Shown piece after piece: positions 43,170-52,121 of a stretch of 64,000 nucleotides of DNA. Each line of letters opens with the position of its first letter. Within the stretch, counting starts at the first letter, position 1. The stretch comes from Malonomonas rubra (GTDB lineage Bacteria > Desulfobacterota > Desulfuromonadia > Desulfuromonadales > Geopsychrobacteraceae). The notes beneath the pieces were generated by a model that saw only the letters and a list, made by a program, of their open reading frames with translations, searched no databases and was not told where the DNA came from. The DNA lies in assembly GCF_003247215.1 (NCBI RefSeq), contig NZ_QKAP01000073.1, forward strand, positions 1-64,000. Reading direction: 5' to 3'. A program made the position numbers and the translations under genes.

Positions 43170-43910
43170 ATGTCGGAACAGCTGGAGATTCTCTATCAGG
43201 ATAAACTGCTGGTGGCGGTCAATAAGCCCTCTGGGTTGCTGGTGCATCGGACCAACATCGATCGCCATGAAACTCGCTTTGCGTTGCAGATCTTGCGGCG
43301 CCAGCTGAAACAGAAGATCTACCCCGTTCACCGGCTGGATAAGCCGACTTCCGGGGTGTTGCTCTTCGCATTAACCCCGGAAACCGCGCGGCAAATGAAC
43401 GATCAATTCCGGCATCGCCTAGTCGAGAAGAGTTACCTGGCTGTGGTGCGCGGTTGGACCGATGAAATTGGAGAGATCGATTACCCCTTGGTAGACGGGC
43501 CGATTAAAGCGGCCTACGCCGAGCAATTGAATTCAAACAAGCCGCGACCGGCGGTGACTCGCTACACGACTCTGCAAAAGGTCGAATTGCCGATCGCCAC
43601 CGGGCGCTATACGAGCAGCCGTTATGCTCTGCTCGAAGCCCGACCGAAAACTGGACGGCGGCATCAGTTGCGGCGCCATTTCAAACATATCTTCCACCCG
43701 CTTATAGGTGACACGACCTATGGCGACAGTCAGCATAACAGGATGTTTCGTCAACAGTTCAGTTGCAACCGGTTGCTTCTGCACGCCTGGAAACAAGGCT
43801 TTGAACATCCGCAAACGGGGCGGCAGGTTGCATTGGTTGCCCCACTTTCCCCCGAATTCCGGCAATTGCTCGATCGGCTTGGGATCACTCTTGAATTAGG
43901 GAAAAACTGA
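43170..43910 (+). CDS. truC: tRNA pseudouridine synthase C-type (RluA family)
   Basis: This 246-residue RluA-family pseudouridine synthase starts at ATG 43170 after AAAAAGG. The catalytic motif is HRLDKPTSGVLLF, with Asp as nucleophile. NKPSGLLVHRT, KSYLAVVRGW, ALLEARPKTGRRHQLRRHF and HPLIGDTTYG are the remaining family segments. Without an S4 domain and with this size it fits TruC, which modifies U65 of some tRNAs. It is divergent from livH. Confidence 0.88.
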   Translation: MSEQLEILYQDKLLVAVNKPSGLLVHRTNIDRHETRFALQILRRQLKQKIYPVHRLDKPTSGVLLFALTPETARQMNDQFRHRLVEKSYLAVVRGWTDEIGEIDYPLVDGPIKAAYAEQLNSNKPRPAVTRYTTLQKVELPIATGRYTSSRYALLEARPKTGRRHQLRRHFKHIFHPLIGDTTYGDSQHNRMFRQQFSCNRLLLHAWKQGFEHPQTGRQVALVAPLSPEFRQLLDRLGITLELGKN

Positions 43911-45017
43911 TGCAAACAGAGGCGGTGAACGTTCTGGAAAAACATATCCTCAAAGATGTCCCCAGCCGGTTTTGAGGCTGGCCGACGGTTGCCTGCACTT
44001 CGAAGGGAGAGCTGCTGGTGCTCTTTTCCGGTGACCGCAAATATCATGTCGGTCCTTTCGGGAAAACCCTGCTGGTGTGCAGCAGGGATTTGGGGCGGGT
44101 TGGGCGGAGCCTCAGGTTACCAATGATTCCCCACATGATGATCGGGTTGCGGGGCCATCATTTGTCCTGATGGAAGTTGGGTTGTCAGCTTGTTCACCTC
44201 CAGTATATTCGCCGATTGGCAGGAGGCGACAAAATATTATGGCGAAACGGAGGGTGCCCGCTGGAAGCCATATCTAGAGCAGACAACTACTTAAATTCGC
44301 CGTCAGTATCTTGTCAATTTCACCCTGATTTCTCGGGATCGGGGCAAAACATGGAGTGGCTTGCGCCCTGCTCCGGGGACTGCTCCCTACGGACCTGTTA
44401 TCGGTAGAAGGGGAGTTGCTGCTTCTCGGCAATTGCAGCGGGGAAGGACGGATTAACATCGCCTGTTATGCCTCGACGGATCAGGGGGAGACCTGTCAGG
44501 AGCGCGGGGTTTTGTCAGTTGCAAATGCCCATAAGGGAATTTATCTTTGCGAACCGCATCTGGTGCAGTTACCAAATGGTCGCCTGTTGGGACAGATGCG
44601 GGTCAATGGGAGGGACGTAGAGAATCGTCAGTTGATGCAGAGTATCAGCGCCGATGGCGGGCGCACTTGGAGTTCGGTTGTTTCGACCGGCATCTGGGGG
44701 GTCCGCACCTGTTGCAACATTCTTCGGGAGTGTGGCTAAGCAGCTACGGACATTGACGCGAGCCGTTCGGTCAGCGGGTGGCGCTGACCTACGGTAGCGG
44801 GCAGAGCTGGAAAACTATTTTGACGCTTGATACGGTTGGCTATCAGGATCAGAAGGAAGCTGAAGATGTATGTGAAATCTACTATCAGATTCCCGATCTC
44901 GGCTATCCGGCGACAGTTGAACTGGCTGATGGGGCTCTCCATAGCGTCTGGTATAAATCCCGTCCCGATGGCAGCGATAGTATGATTTGCGGTTATCGCT
45001 GGAAACTGTCGCCCTGA
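43910..45017 (+). pseudogene. Sialidase-like (BNR repeat) pseudogene
   Basis: Reading across frames reconstructs one protein of about 370 residues: LLVLFSGDRKYHVGPFGKTLLVCSRD, then SRDRGKTWSG, then STDQGET, HLVQLPNGRLLGQMRVNG, SADGGRTWSS, TGIWGGPHLL, and finally GYPATVELADGALHSVWY. The SxDxGxTW Asp boxes identify a BNR/sialidase-type propeller. In-frame stops (e.g. TGA after AGCCGGTTT near 43971) and several frameshifts break it. It begins at an ATG overlapping the truC stop. No intact copy is seen in the window. Confidence 0.8.
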
Positions 45018-45184
45018 AAAAAACCGATTGCTGAGAATGCTTTTATTGAAAAAATCCATTTGTCAGGCTCTCAAAAATCGCTAAAAATTCTCTGTAAATT
45101 ATGTTTTCCAGGGGCGATCTATTGTTACAGTTCTTCCGTACCTATTTTCAATATTTTCAAAGTAAACCGACTGCAACAGTTACT

Positions 45185-46015
45185 ATGTTCGGTCGTCGCT
45201 TGTTGGCGGGAGCGGCTCTGTTGCTGCTGTTTTTGCTGCCACAGGGCAGCATGGCCGCATTAGTGGATCTGCTTTCTGTCCAGCAGCTGAGTCAGATGTC
45301 CGGTGACCTGATCATCATTGATGCCCGACCGATCGAAGCATAGCGAAAAGGGCATATCTTTGGGGCTTTGTCGCTCGATTGGCAGCAATACACGAAAACG
45401 GACGAACAGGGTATCGCCTATCGTAAACTGCCCAATCGAGAGATCGCGCAGCTGCTCGGTCGGCTGGGAATCCATGAGAACAGCCCGGTGTTGATCTATG
45501 GGGATGCCGACAGCAGCTGGGGCGGGGAAGGCTGGGTCTGCTGGTTGCTTCGGACGATAGGACATGTTGGAGAGATCTATCTGCTCGACGGAGGAATACA
45601 GGCGTGGCGCAGCCAGCACGGGGAACTGACAGGCGAGGAGCCGACGAGTCGGCCGCCGGTTGACTATACGGTTCGCGAACACCCGGAATTCAACATCGAA
45701 ACTGCCGAACTGGTGAAGCAAAAAGATCTTCAGCTGGTAGATACCCGGTTTTTTTTCGAATGGCTGGCTGGAGCGATCCCAGGGGCTGTTCGGATCAGTT
45801 GGAGCGATTTTTACCGGGGGGAAGAGCGGCGGCCGATCGATCGGCAACAGCTGGTTGCTTTGCTTCGGGAACATGGCGTCGATCCACAAAAGCCAATTGT
45901 CTACTACTGTTCCGGTGGCATCCGTTCCGCTTATGTCTGGACCGTGCATGAATTGGCGGGGCTCCCGTCGGCAAAAAATTATGAAGGTGGGAAGGAAGCG
46001 TGGGGTCGCCGGTGA
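45185..46015 (+). pseudogene. Thiosulfate sulfurtransferase interrupted by one in-frame TAG
   Basis: A 276-codon frame starts at ATG 45185 with a signal peptide (AALLLLFLLPQGSMAA). It has two rhodanese domains. The first lacks the active-site Cys, as is normal for this family, and the second has YYCSGGIRSA. A single TAG at 45341-45343 falls between DARPIEA and RKGHIFGA, exactly where homologues have an aromatic residue, and the frame continues unbroken. The track reports two ORFs (45101 and 45368). Without suppression the product is truncated after about 52 residues. It may be a recent pseudogene or a sequencing error. Confidence 0.8.
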
Positions 46016-46024
46016 ACCTGGAAA

Positions 46025-46906
46025 TTAAGTCTTTTTCGCCTCGGCATTGGCCAAATAAGAACCGCTGATTACCAGAAACCCACCTGTGAGCAGGGCCATA
46101 GTGAGCGGCTCCCCCAGAATCAGTGTGGCAAGCAGGACGGCGTTGACCGGGACAAAGTTGATAAAGACTGCAGCCCGCGCCGGACCGATTGCCTTAATCC
46201 CCTGAAAATACCAGATAAAACCGATCACGGTGCCGAACATTCCAAGGTAGAACAGCGAGATGTGGGCAGTGAGCGGGTAGCTGACAACTGCAGCCAGATT
46301 CCCCTGCGACAACGCTAAGAAGAAAAGCAAAATCGTTCCGGCAAGCGAGGAATAACAGACGGAAACCAGTGGGGAGAGGCCTCGCATAGCGGTTTTGCCA
46401 ATCACCGTATAGATGGTCCAGGAAATGACGCAGCCAAAGATCAGCAGCTCTCCGCGGCCGATGCCGGAATCGAACATGCTTAGCGGATAACCCTGGGTAA
46501 TGACGATGATTGCGCCGGAAACCGACAGCAGGATGCCGAGAATTCGACTTTTCGGCAGCGGTTCTCGGTGGATCAGCGCTGCAGCGAGAGTGATGAAGAC
46601 TGGGTTGAGGGCGATGATCAATGAGGCCCGACTGGCTTTAATCAGTGTCAGGCCGTTGAAGAAGCACAGGTTGTAAGACAGGATTCCGCTGGCGCCGAGA
46701 GAGATGATCACCAGCAGTTGCTGGAACGAAATGCGTGGCAAAGATTCCCGCTTGATTGTGATCGCCAGCAGGAACAGTGACGCAATGAAAAAACGGTAGA
46801 ACGCCGCCGAAACAGGGTCGACTTCGCCGGACAGGCTGCGTCCGGCGACGAAGGTGCCGCCCCAGAAAAAGGCGACTAGGTAAAGCTTGAGGTATGTGCC
46901 GATCAC
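46025..46906 (-). CDS. EamA-family (DMT superfamily) transporter
   Basis: This 293-residue inner-membrane transporter has ten predicted helices in two EamA repeats; segments GGTFVAGRSL and FINFVPVNAVLLATLILGEPLT are typical. The substrate, often an amino acid or metabolite exported from the cell, is unknown. The start overlaps the tag stop by 4 bases, so the two genes are cotranscribed. Confidence 0.88.
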   Translation of the reverse strand: MIGTYLKLYLVAFFWGGTFVAGRSLSGEVDPVSAAFYRFFIASLFLLAITIKRESLPRISFQQLLVIISLGASGILSYNLCFFNGLTLIKASRASLIIALNPVFITLAAALIHREPLPKSRILGILLSVSGAIIVITQGYPLSMFDSGIGRGELLIFGCVISWTIYTVIGKTAMRGLSPLVSVCYSSLAGTILLFFLALSQGNLAAVVSYPLTAHISLFYLGMFGTVIGFIWYFQGIKAIGPARAAVFINFVPVNAVLLATLILGEPLTMALLTGGFLVISGSYLANAEAKKT

Positions 46907-47475
46907 AGCAGCTCTGCTTGGCGGAAACAGTCGACAGTGTGGTCGTTGACCAGCCCGGTTGCCTGCATGTGGGCGTAGATGATTGTGGAGCCGACAAATT
47001 TAAAGCCGCGCTGTTTCAGGTCTTTACTCAAGGCATCTGATTCCTTTGAGGTGGCCGGGATCTCTTTTGCATTACGTGGCGCGTTGACGATCGGTTTGCC
47101 CTCGACAAAACGCCAGATGTAAGCACAGAAACTGCCGAACTCTTCCTGAACTTGCAAGAATTGACGGGCGTTGCTGACTGCGGCGTTCAGCTTCAAACGG
47201 TTGCGGATCAGGCCCTGATTTTTCAGCATTTGTGCAAGTTCTTTCTCCCCGAATTTGGCAACAATCTGCGGATCGAACCCGGTGAATGCCCGCCGGTAGT
47301 TCTCCCGTTTTCGCAGCACCGTGTACCAGGATAGGCCCGCCTGCGCCGACTCGAGAAGCAGGAATTCAAACTGGGTCCGATCGTCGTAGACCGGCACTCC
47401 CCATTCTTCATCGTGGTAGCAGATGTAGTCCGGTTTTTTCAAATCGACCCAGGGGCAGCGGCAGAGTGTATTCAT
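46903..47475 (-). CDS. tag: DNA-3-methyladenine glycosylase I
   Basis: This 190-residue base-excision repair enzyme removes 3-methyladenine. RCPWVDLKKPDYICYHDEEWGVP at the start and HTVDCFRQ near the end hold the Cys/His zinc ligands; QAGLSWYTVLRKRENYRRAF is the helix-hairpin-helix-like core. ATG 47475 follows AGGA; the track start is a TTG one codon earlier. Confidence 0.93.
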   Translation of the reverse strand: MNTLCRCPWVDLKKPDYICYHDEEWGVPVYDDRTQFEFLLLESAQAGLSWYTVLRKRENYRRAFTGFDPQIVAKFGEKELAQMLKNQGLIRNRLKLNAAVSNARQFLQVQEEFGSFCAYIWRFVEGKPIVNAPRNAKEIPATSKESDALSKDLKQRGFKFVGSTIIYAHMQATGLVNDHTVDCFRQAELL

Positions 47476-47573
47476 CAAGGTATCCTTTTTATGATCAGTG
47501 ATTCGTCGGAGAATAGCAGTTTAACTGATAGAATAACTGAAAATCATTGTCGATGTGGAAGTAGGAGGAGTTT

Positions 47574-48338
47574 ATGGATAAGGAGCGACTTTATCATATC
47601 GGTTTCGGGACCGAAGATCTGGACGGTTGTGTTGAAGGAGCGCTGCTGTGCGGAGATCCGCAGCGAGCCAGAAGGATCGCCCAGGAAACCGAGGGGTTGG
47701 AGTGCTTGCGGGTTTTGTCGGAGAATCGTGGCCTGAACAGCTACCTGTGCGCGAAGGAAGATGGCTCGAGCTTGGTCATTTCGACTTCGGGAATGGGGGC
47801 ACCGTCGCTCTCGATCGTGGTCAATGAGCTGGTCCAGATTGGTTTGCGCAAAATTATCCGGGTCGGCACCTGTGGAGGCATCGCGGAGCGGGTCAAGGTC
47901 GGCAGTTTGGTGATTTCGCAGGCAGCTCTTTGTCGTCAGGGGGCGGCCAACGACATTGCGCCACGCGATTATCCGGCTGCCGCTGATTCCTTTTTGACGG
48001 TTGCGCTCGCCGAAGCGGCAGGTCGTCTGGGGTTCGATTATCACCTCGGGTTGACCGCCAGCGTCGATACCTTTTACGAAGGACAGGAGCGGGGCGATTC
48101 CGCCAACCCACACCTGCTGCGTGAATTTCAAGGGATCACCGAGGAGTATCGACGGTTGAATATTCTCAATTATGAAATGGAGTCGGGAACCTTGTTCAAG
48201 ATGGGGCTGGTGTACCGATTTGCTGCTGGTTGTGTTTGTGCGGTTCTGTCCGAGCGGGGGAATAGCGAAAAGGTTGTGGTTGAGCTGAAACAGCAGGCTG
48301 AGGAGGCCGCCGCCCAGGTAGCTCTGGCGGTGTTATAG
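47574..48338 (+). CDS. Uridine phosphorylase-type nucleoside phosphorylase
   Basis: This 254-residue enzyme of the NP-I family (Udp/DeoD hexamer type) has LCGDPQRAR, VISTSGMGAPSLSIVVNEL, IIRVGTCGGIAERVKVGSLVI and NYEMESGTLFKMG. It cleaves a nucleoside with phosphate to base and ribose-1-phosphate; the sequence is closest in pattern to uridine phosphorylase. The ribosome site is AGGAGGAG. Confidence 0.85.
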   Translation: MDKERLYHIGFGTEDLDGCVEGALLCGDPQRARRIAQETEGLECLRVLSENRGLNSYLCAKEDGSSLVISTSGMGAPSLSIVVNELVQIGLRKIIRVGTCGGIAERVKVGSLVISQAALCRQGAANDIAPRDYPAAADSFLTVALAEAAGRLGFDYHLGLTASVDTFYEGQERGDSANPHLLREFQGITEEYRRLNILNYEMESGTLFKMGLVYRFAAGCVCAVLSERGNSEKVVVELKQQAEEAAAQVALAVL

Positions 48339-48488
48339 CGAGCGGGAAGCTTGTCGCTAGTGATATTTTTAATGCTGAAAAAGACGAATTTTAGAGCAGC
48401 TAATTTCTTCTGCCGGTTTTAATTTACCGGTTGAGCAATGCCAAATTTGTGTCTATAATCGCACTAATTTAGCCAAAAGGGTGTGATT

Positions 48489-49466
48489 TTGCTCAAAATT
48501 GCCATGATTGCCTACGATAATTGCTTGCTCTCCGGAATTGCCAGTCAGCTCGATCTGTTTACGATTGCCAACTGGGAAAAACGTCGCCAGCAGCCACAAC
48601 TGAAAGAGCCGTTCTGTCGACACGAAATAGTTACAGCCGGTGGCCTCCCGGTAACCAGCTTTAACCGGATGCCGGTGATGCCGAAACGGGCGTTAAAAGA
48701 GTGTCAGGATGCCGACCTGATCTTGGTGCCAGGGATGATGGGGCGGCCGGATCAACTGCTGCAGCAGGAAGAGTTGCTCGATTGGCTGCGACAGCAATCG
48801 CGGCGTGATGCGGTCATTGCCAGCGCTTGCTCAGGGGCTTTTCTACTGGCGGAAGCCGGGCTGCTGGATGGCTGTCCGGCAACCACTCATTGGCAGTTGG
48901 CAGAGCGCTTCAAGCAGCGTTACCCGAAGGTCGATCTGCAAATCGATCGTTTGCTGGTCGATGGCGAGCACTACCTCTGTGCCGGGGGAACCAGCGCACA
49001 TCAGGATCTGGCCCTCTATTTGATTGAAAAGTTCGGTTCCGCACAACTGGCGAAGGCCTGTGCTCGGATGATGTTGATCGACTATAGCCGCCGTGAACAG
49101 GCACCCTTCATTAACTTTCGCGGCCGTAAAAATCATGGTGACGAGCCGGTCCTTAAGGTGCAGCAGTGGCTCGATAAAAATTACCGCGGCAAGGTAGTGG
49201 TCAAGGAGTTGGCCCGATATTCCGGATTGAACGAGCGAACCTTCCTGCGGCGATTCCGCAAAGCCACCGGCGAGACCCCACTCGAATATGTGCAGCGGAT
49301 GCGGATTGAACAGGCCAAGCGTCTGTTGGCCGGCAGCGAGTGGTTGCTGGAAGAGATCACCAAAACAGTCGGCTATGAAGATGTCAGTTCGTTCCGCCGC
49401 TTGTTTAAACAGATTGTCGGGGTTTCGCCGACCGTTTACCGGCAGCGTTTTTCAACTCTTAGATAG
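48489..49466 (+). CDS. AraC-family regulator with DJ-1/PfpI-like sensor domain
   Basis: This 325-residue protein has an N-terminal GATase1/DJ-1-like domain (about 1-190; nucleophile-elbow ASACSGAFLLAEAGLLDG, then TTHWQLAERF) and a C-terminal AraC double HTH (about 225-320; ELARYSGLNERTFLRRFRKATGETPLEYVQ). It resembles FtrA/CdhR-type regulators, in which the DJ-1 domain senses a ligand. The TTG at 48489 fits the AAAGGG ribosome site better than the GTG at 48483, but the choice is uncertain. Confidence 0.88.
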   Translation: MLKIAMIAYDNCLLSGIASQLDLFTIANWEKRRQQPQLKEPFCRHEIVTAGGLPVTSFNRMPVMPKRALKECQDADLILVPGMMGRPDQLLQQEELLDWLRQQSRRDAVIASACSGAFLLAEAGLLDGCPATTHWQLAERFKQRYPKVDLQIDRLLVDGEHYLCAGGTSAHQDLALYLIEKFGSAQLAKACARMMLIDYSRREQAPFINFRGRKNHGDEPVLKVQQWLDKNYRGKVVVKELARYSGLNERTFLRRFRKATGETPLEYVQRMRIEQAKRLLAGSEWLLEEITKTVGYEDVSSFRRLFKQIVGVSPTVYRQRFSTLR

Positions 49467-50336
49467 CGACACCCGCTCTGTGCGCATGCTCAGCAGGGTA
49501 TGACAGATCAGGGCTCCCAGAATCAGCAGACCGGCAATCAGGGTTTGTGTATGCGGAACCTCATGCAGAACCAACCAGACCCAGATCGGGCCGAGGACCG
49601 TTTCAACCAGCAGGATCAGGCTGACTTCCGGAGCTGACAGGTAGCGCGGCCCTAGGGTGATCATGGCGAAGGAAACCGGCAGCAATAGGCCACCGAGCAG
49701 CAGCAGGTAGCCGGTGTCTGTGGCAGTGAGTTGCAGCAGATTACCGTCGCTGAAGAACAGGGCGATTGGGACCACCGCTAAATTTCCAAGGACGTTGGCC
49801 GGAATCATATTGATGCCTCTGCCGCAGCGCAGAATGACGATATTGGTCGCCCACATGCAGGTAGCTCCAAAGGCGAGGAGATCCCCCAGCAGTAAGCCGC
49901 TTGTCAAGCTGCCGGAAAAAATCAGGAGTATTCCGCAGAAACAGATACTAATGGCTGCCCAGGTGTGGCGGGCAATTTTTTCCCGCAGGAAAAGATAGCT
50001 GAGCAGGCTGCTGATTACCGGCGTGGCTGCCAGGATGATCAAGGTATTGGCGGCGGCGGTCTGCTTGAGCGAGTTTACGAACATGATTGAACCGAAGAGG
50101 ATGGTTGCTGATGAATAGAGCCCGGCACGGCCGATCTTGGGAAAACTTTTCCAGAGCTGATTTCGGTAGCGTAGAAAGAGCAGAATCGTGGTGGTTACAG
50201 AGGTCAGCAAGCAGCGCCAGAACAGCAAAACCCAGATATCGCATTTGATAAGGCGTACCAGTAGTGAATCGGGGCTGAGAATCAGCACCGCAGTGAACAT
50301 CATTAGCAAGCCTTTGAGATGTTCCGAACGCTCCAT
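49452..50336 (-). CDS. EamA-family (DMT superfamily) transporter
   Basis: This 294-residue transporter of ten helices in two EamA repeats is not closely similar to the one at 46025. The start is set at ATG 50336 (MERSEHLKG); the GTG at 50354 would add six residues, and neither has a good ribosome site. Its 3' end overlaps the convergent AraC-type gene by 15 bases. The substrate is unknown. Confidence 0.87.
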   Translation of the reverse strand: MERSEHLKGLLMMFTAVLILSPDSLLVRLIKCDIWVLLFWRCLLTSVTTTILLFLRYRNQLWKSFPKIGRAGLYSSATILFGSIMFVNSLKQTAAANTLIILAATPVISSLLSYLFLREKIARHTWAAISICFCGILLIFSGSLTSGLLLGDLLAFGATCMWATNIVILRCGRGINMIPANVLGNLAVVPIALFFSDGNLLQLTATDTGYLLLLGGLLLPVSFAMITLGPRYLSAPEVSLILLVETVLGPIWVWLVLHEVPHTQTLIAGLLILGALICHTLLSMRTERVSLSKS

Positions 50337-50416
50337 GGCGGCGATTGATGACACACAGGGGCAGGAAAAGCAAGGTCATTTCTAGATAGATTTATCATGC
50401 AAAAAATGGGGAAACG

Positions 50417-50686
50417 ATGGCGATAGGTGGCAGTCCGAAAAAGATGGCACAGGATATCGCCCGTGGTTACATGAGTTTATCTCCACCAATGTTGCACAAA
50501 TATTCTCCAGCAGATCTAAAGGTGATTTTGGCCAATCTGGGGATTGTTCAGCGCGAAGTGAGGCAGCTTCCAGTTCCACTTGACGATGTTGTTTTACTCA
50601 AAGCGAAGAACATGAAGTTGTCACGCCTGAACCAGGCCGAGATAGTTTTGAGAAACTACTGCAAAAAGAAAAGAATTCCTGTTTAA
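50417..50686 (+). CDS. Small protein of unknown function
   Basis: This 89-residue protein starts at ATG 50417 after GGGGAAA. It is soluble and basic, ending in NYCKKKRIPV, and mostly helical by residue pattern (DLKVILANLGIVQREVRQL). I do not recognise a family. It overlaps the convergent PilZ gene by 4 bases and lies divergently from the EamA gene. Confidence 0.6.
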   Translation: MAIGGSPKKMAQDIARGYMSLSPPMLHKYSPADLKVILANLGIVQREVRQLPVPLDDVVLLKAKNMKLSRLNQAEIVLRNYCKKKRIPV

Positions 50687-51048
50687 TCGCTTCTTTTCAA
50701 CCAGTGAAAGAATTCTTGGTCTACTTGGTCGCCGTCTCCGAAGTTCAGTTCCAGTAGACGGCGTAAATGACCCATGGTTACGACATCCTCGGAAACGAAA
50801 ATAAACCCGTAGAACTGGCCACGCTGATGAATCAGTTCGCCGACAAACTCCAACGTCAGATCTGATGAGGGTAGAACAATGGTCAGTTGGCACTGATCAT
50901 TGATTTTCAGTGGCAGGTCTTGCTCGGTTTTGAAGAGCGCGCCCTGGAGAGCCAGATCAACAAGATCGCATTTATAGGGGGCGTCGGCAATATTGAGTTC
51001 CGCTTCCGTATGGAAAGGGATGCGGCGATAATTTCTTTGTTCATTCAT
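50683..51048 (-). CDS. PilZ-domain protein
   Basis: This 121-residue protein has a PilZ-like layout: an N-terminal QRNYRRIPF resembling the RxxxR motif and, after about 25 residues, DLALQGALF in place of DxSxxG. It probably binds cyclic di-GMP, though the second motif is weak (Ala for Ser). With the YajQ-family gene at 22104 it is the second possible nucleotide-second-messenger effector in the window. It is a single-gene unit. Confidence 0.75.
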   Translation of the reverse strand: MNEQRNYRRIPFHTEAELNIADAPYKCDLVDLALQGALFKTEQDLPLKINDQCQLTIVLPSSDLTLEFVGELIHQRGQFYGFIFVSEDVVTMGHLRRLLELNFGDGDQVDQEFFHWLKRSD

Positions 51049-51293
51049 GGTATCTGTCTCCTTCGACAGGCGGTTGCATGTTGCGCTCTAGGCTGTCGTT
51101 CGGCGAAGTCCAAGCTCTTTATATGATTGCTGTTTACGGAAAATTCAGGCTACCAAATGGCTAGTAACAGTTTAGCAGGATTTCTGCCAATTGCTGGAAT
51201 GCACAGACCCGGGTGCGGAATTCCCCCTTGCAGCAGGAAGCACGCAGGAGTACATTTGCCTTAAGGATTTTAAATATTACTTCTGGAAAAACA

Positions 51294-52046
51294 ATGTTTC
51301 TGGGAAAAATTATAATTATTGCAATAGCTTGTGCAAGTTTATCGGGGTGTTTGAAACCCCCAAGACAGGCGGCAATCGATTTTGAAGTACCGGAAACCGG
51401 TGTTTATGGGCAGGTTACTGGAGCGGTCACCGAAAGCTCCTGGGTCTATGCCTATCAAAGCGAGGAGCGAGGGTTTCGTGGCCCTGCCGATTTTGCCGTT
51501 CGAGTCGAAAACGACGGACATTATATTCTTGATCTGTTGCCGGGCCGTTGGTTTTTGCTGGCCCGTTCAAGGCAGCAGGGTCCGTTGAGCGGACGGCCGC
51601 AGGCGGGCGACGCTTGGGCGATCTTCCCCGATAATCCACTGGTTTTGCAGTCCGAACAGGCGAAACGGATCGATTTCAATTTACGGCAGACCGCCCCGAG
51701 GCCGTTGTTGAGGAGTATGAATCAGGGCGAAACTGGTTTTGCCGGCAGGGTGCTAGGTCCAGACCGTCTCCCGGCTGCAGGTGCGTTTGCTCTAGCCTAC
51801 CGGGATCGTAATTTCCGCAGGATGCCCGATTTCAGTTCAGCTGCGGCAGACGCTGATGGGCGCTTTTTGTTATTTGTCGATGGGCCGGGTCGCTATTGTC
51901 TACTCGCGCGGCAGGGAATCCGTGGTCAGCCGCGTCAGGGGGAGCTTTACGGGCAACTGGGCGAGGAAGAGGCTGCCTGCCGAGAAGTTGAAAAAGGACA
52001 GTTGCTGGAGATTGGGGAGTTTCATTTGCAGCCCTACATGCGTTAA
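51294..52046 (+). CDS. Lipoprotein with carboxypeptidase-regulatory-like repeats
   Basis: This 250-residue protein starts at ATG 51294. The lipobox is ASLSGC (Cys about 19). Two repeated beta-sandwich segments follow: GVYGQVTGAVTESSWVYAY...DGHYILDLLPGRWFLLARS and GFAGRVLGPDRLPAAGAFALAY...DGRFLLFVDGPGRYCLLARQ. The repeat suggests a duplicated carboxypeptidase-regulatory-like domain. It is probably an outer-membrane lipoprotein of unknown role, 75 bases before the Prc gene. Confidence 0.78.
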   Translation: MFLGKIIIIAIACASLSGCLKPPRQAAIDFEVPETGVYGQVTGAVTESSWVYAYQSEERGFRGPADFAVRVENDGHYILDLLPGRWFLLARSRQQGPLSGRPQAGDAWAIFPDNPLVLQSEQAKRIDFNLRQTAPRPLLRSMNQGETGFAGRVLGPDRLPAAGAFALAYRDRNFRRMPDFSSAAADADGRFLLFVDGPGRYCLLARQGIRGQPRQGELYGQLGEEEAACREVEKGQLLEIGEFHLQPYMR

Positions 52047-52121
52047 ACTGTGAACTTGTAGGTCAAACGACGACAAGACCTTTGGTCGTTTAAACATCAT
52101 CCCGAAATATTGGGGAGCTTT

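Noticed and set aside
45341-45343. Pyrrolysine codon as explanation for the TAG
   Set aside because: Nothing in the window hints at pyl genes, other genes end in TAG normally (for example those at 5' 783 and 24095), and rhodaneses are not known to carry it.
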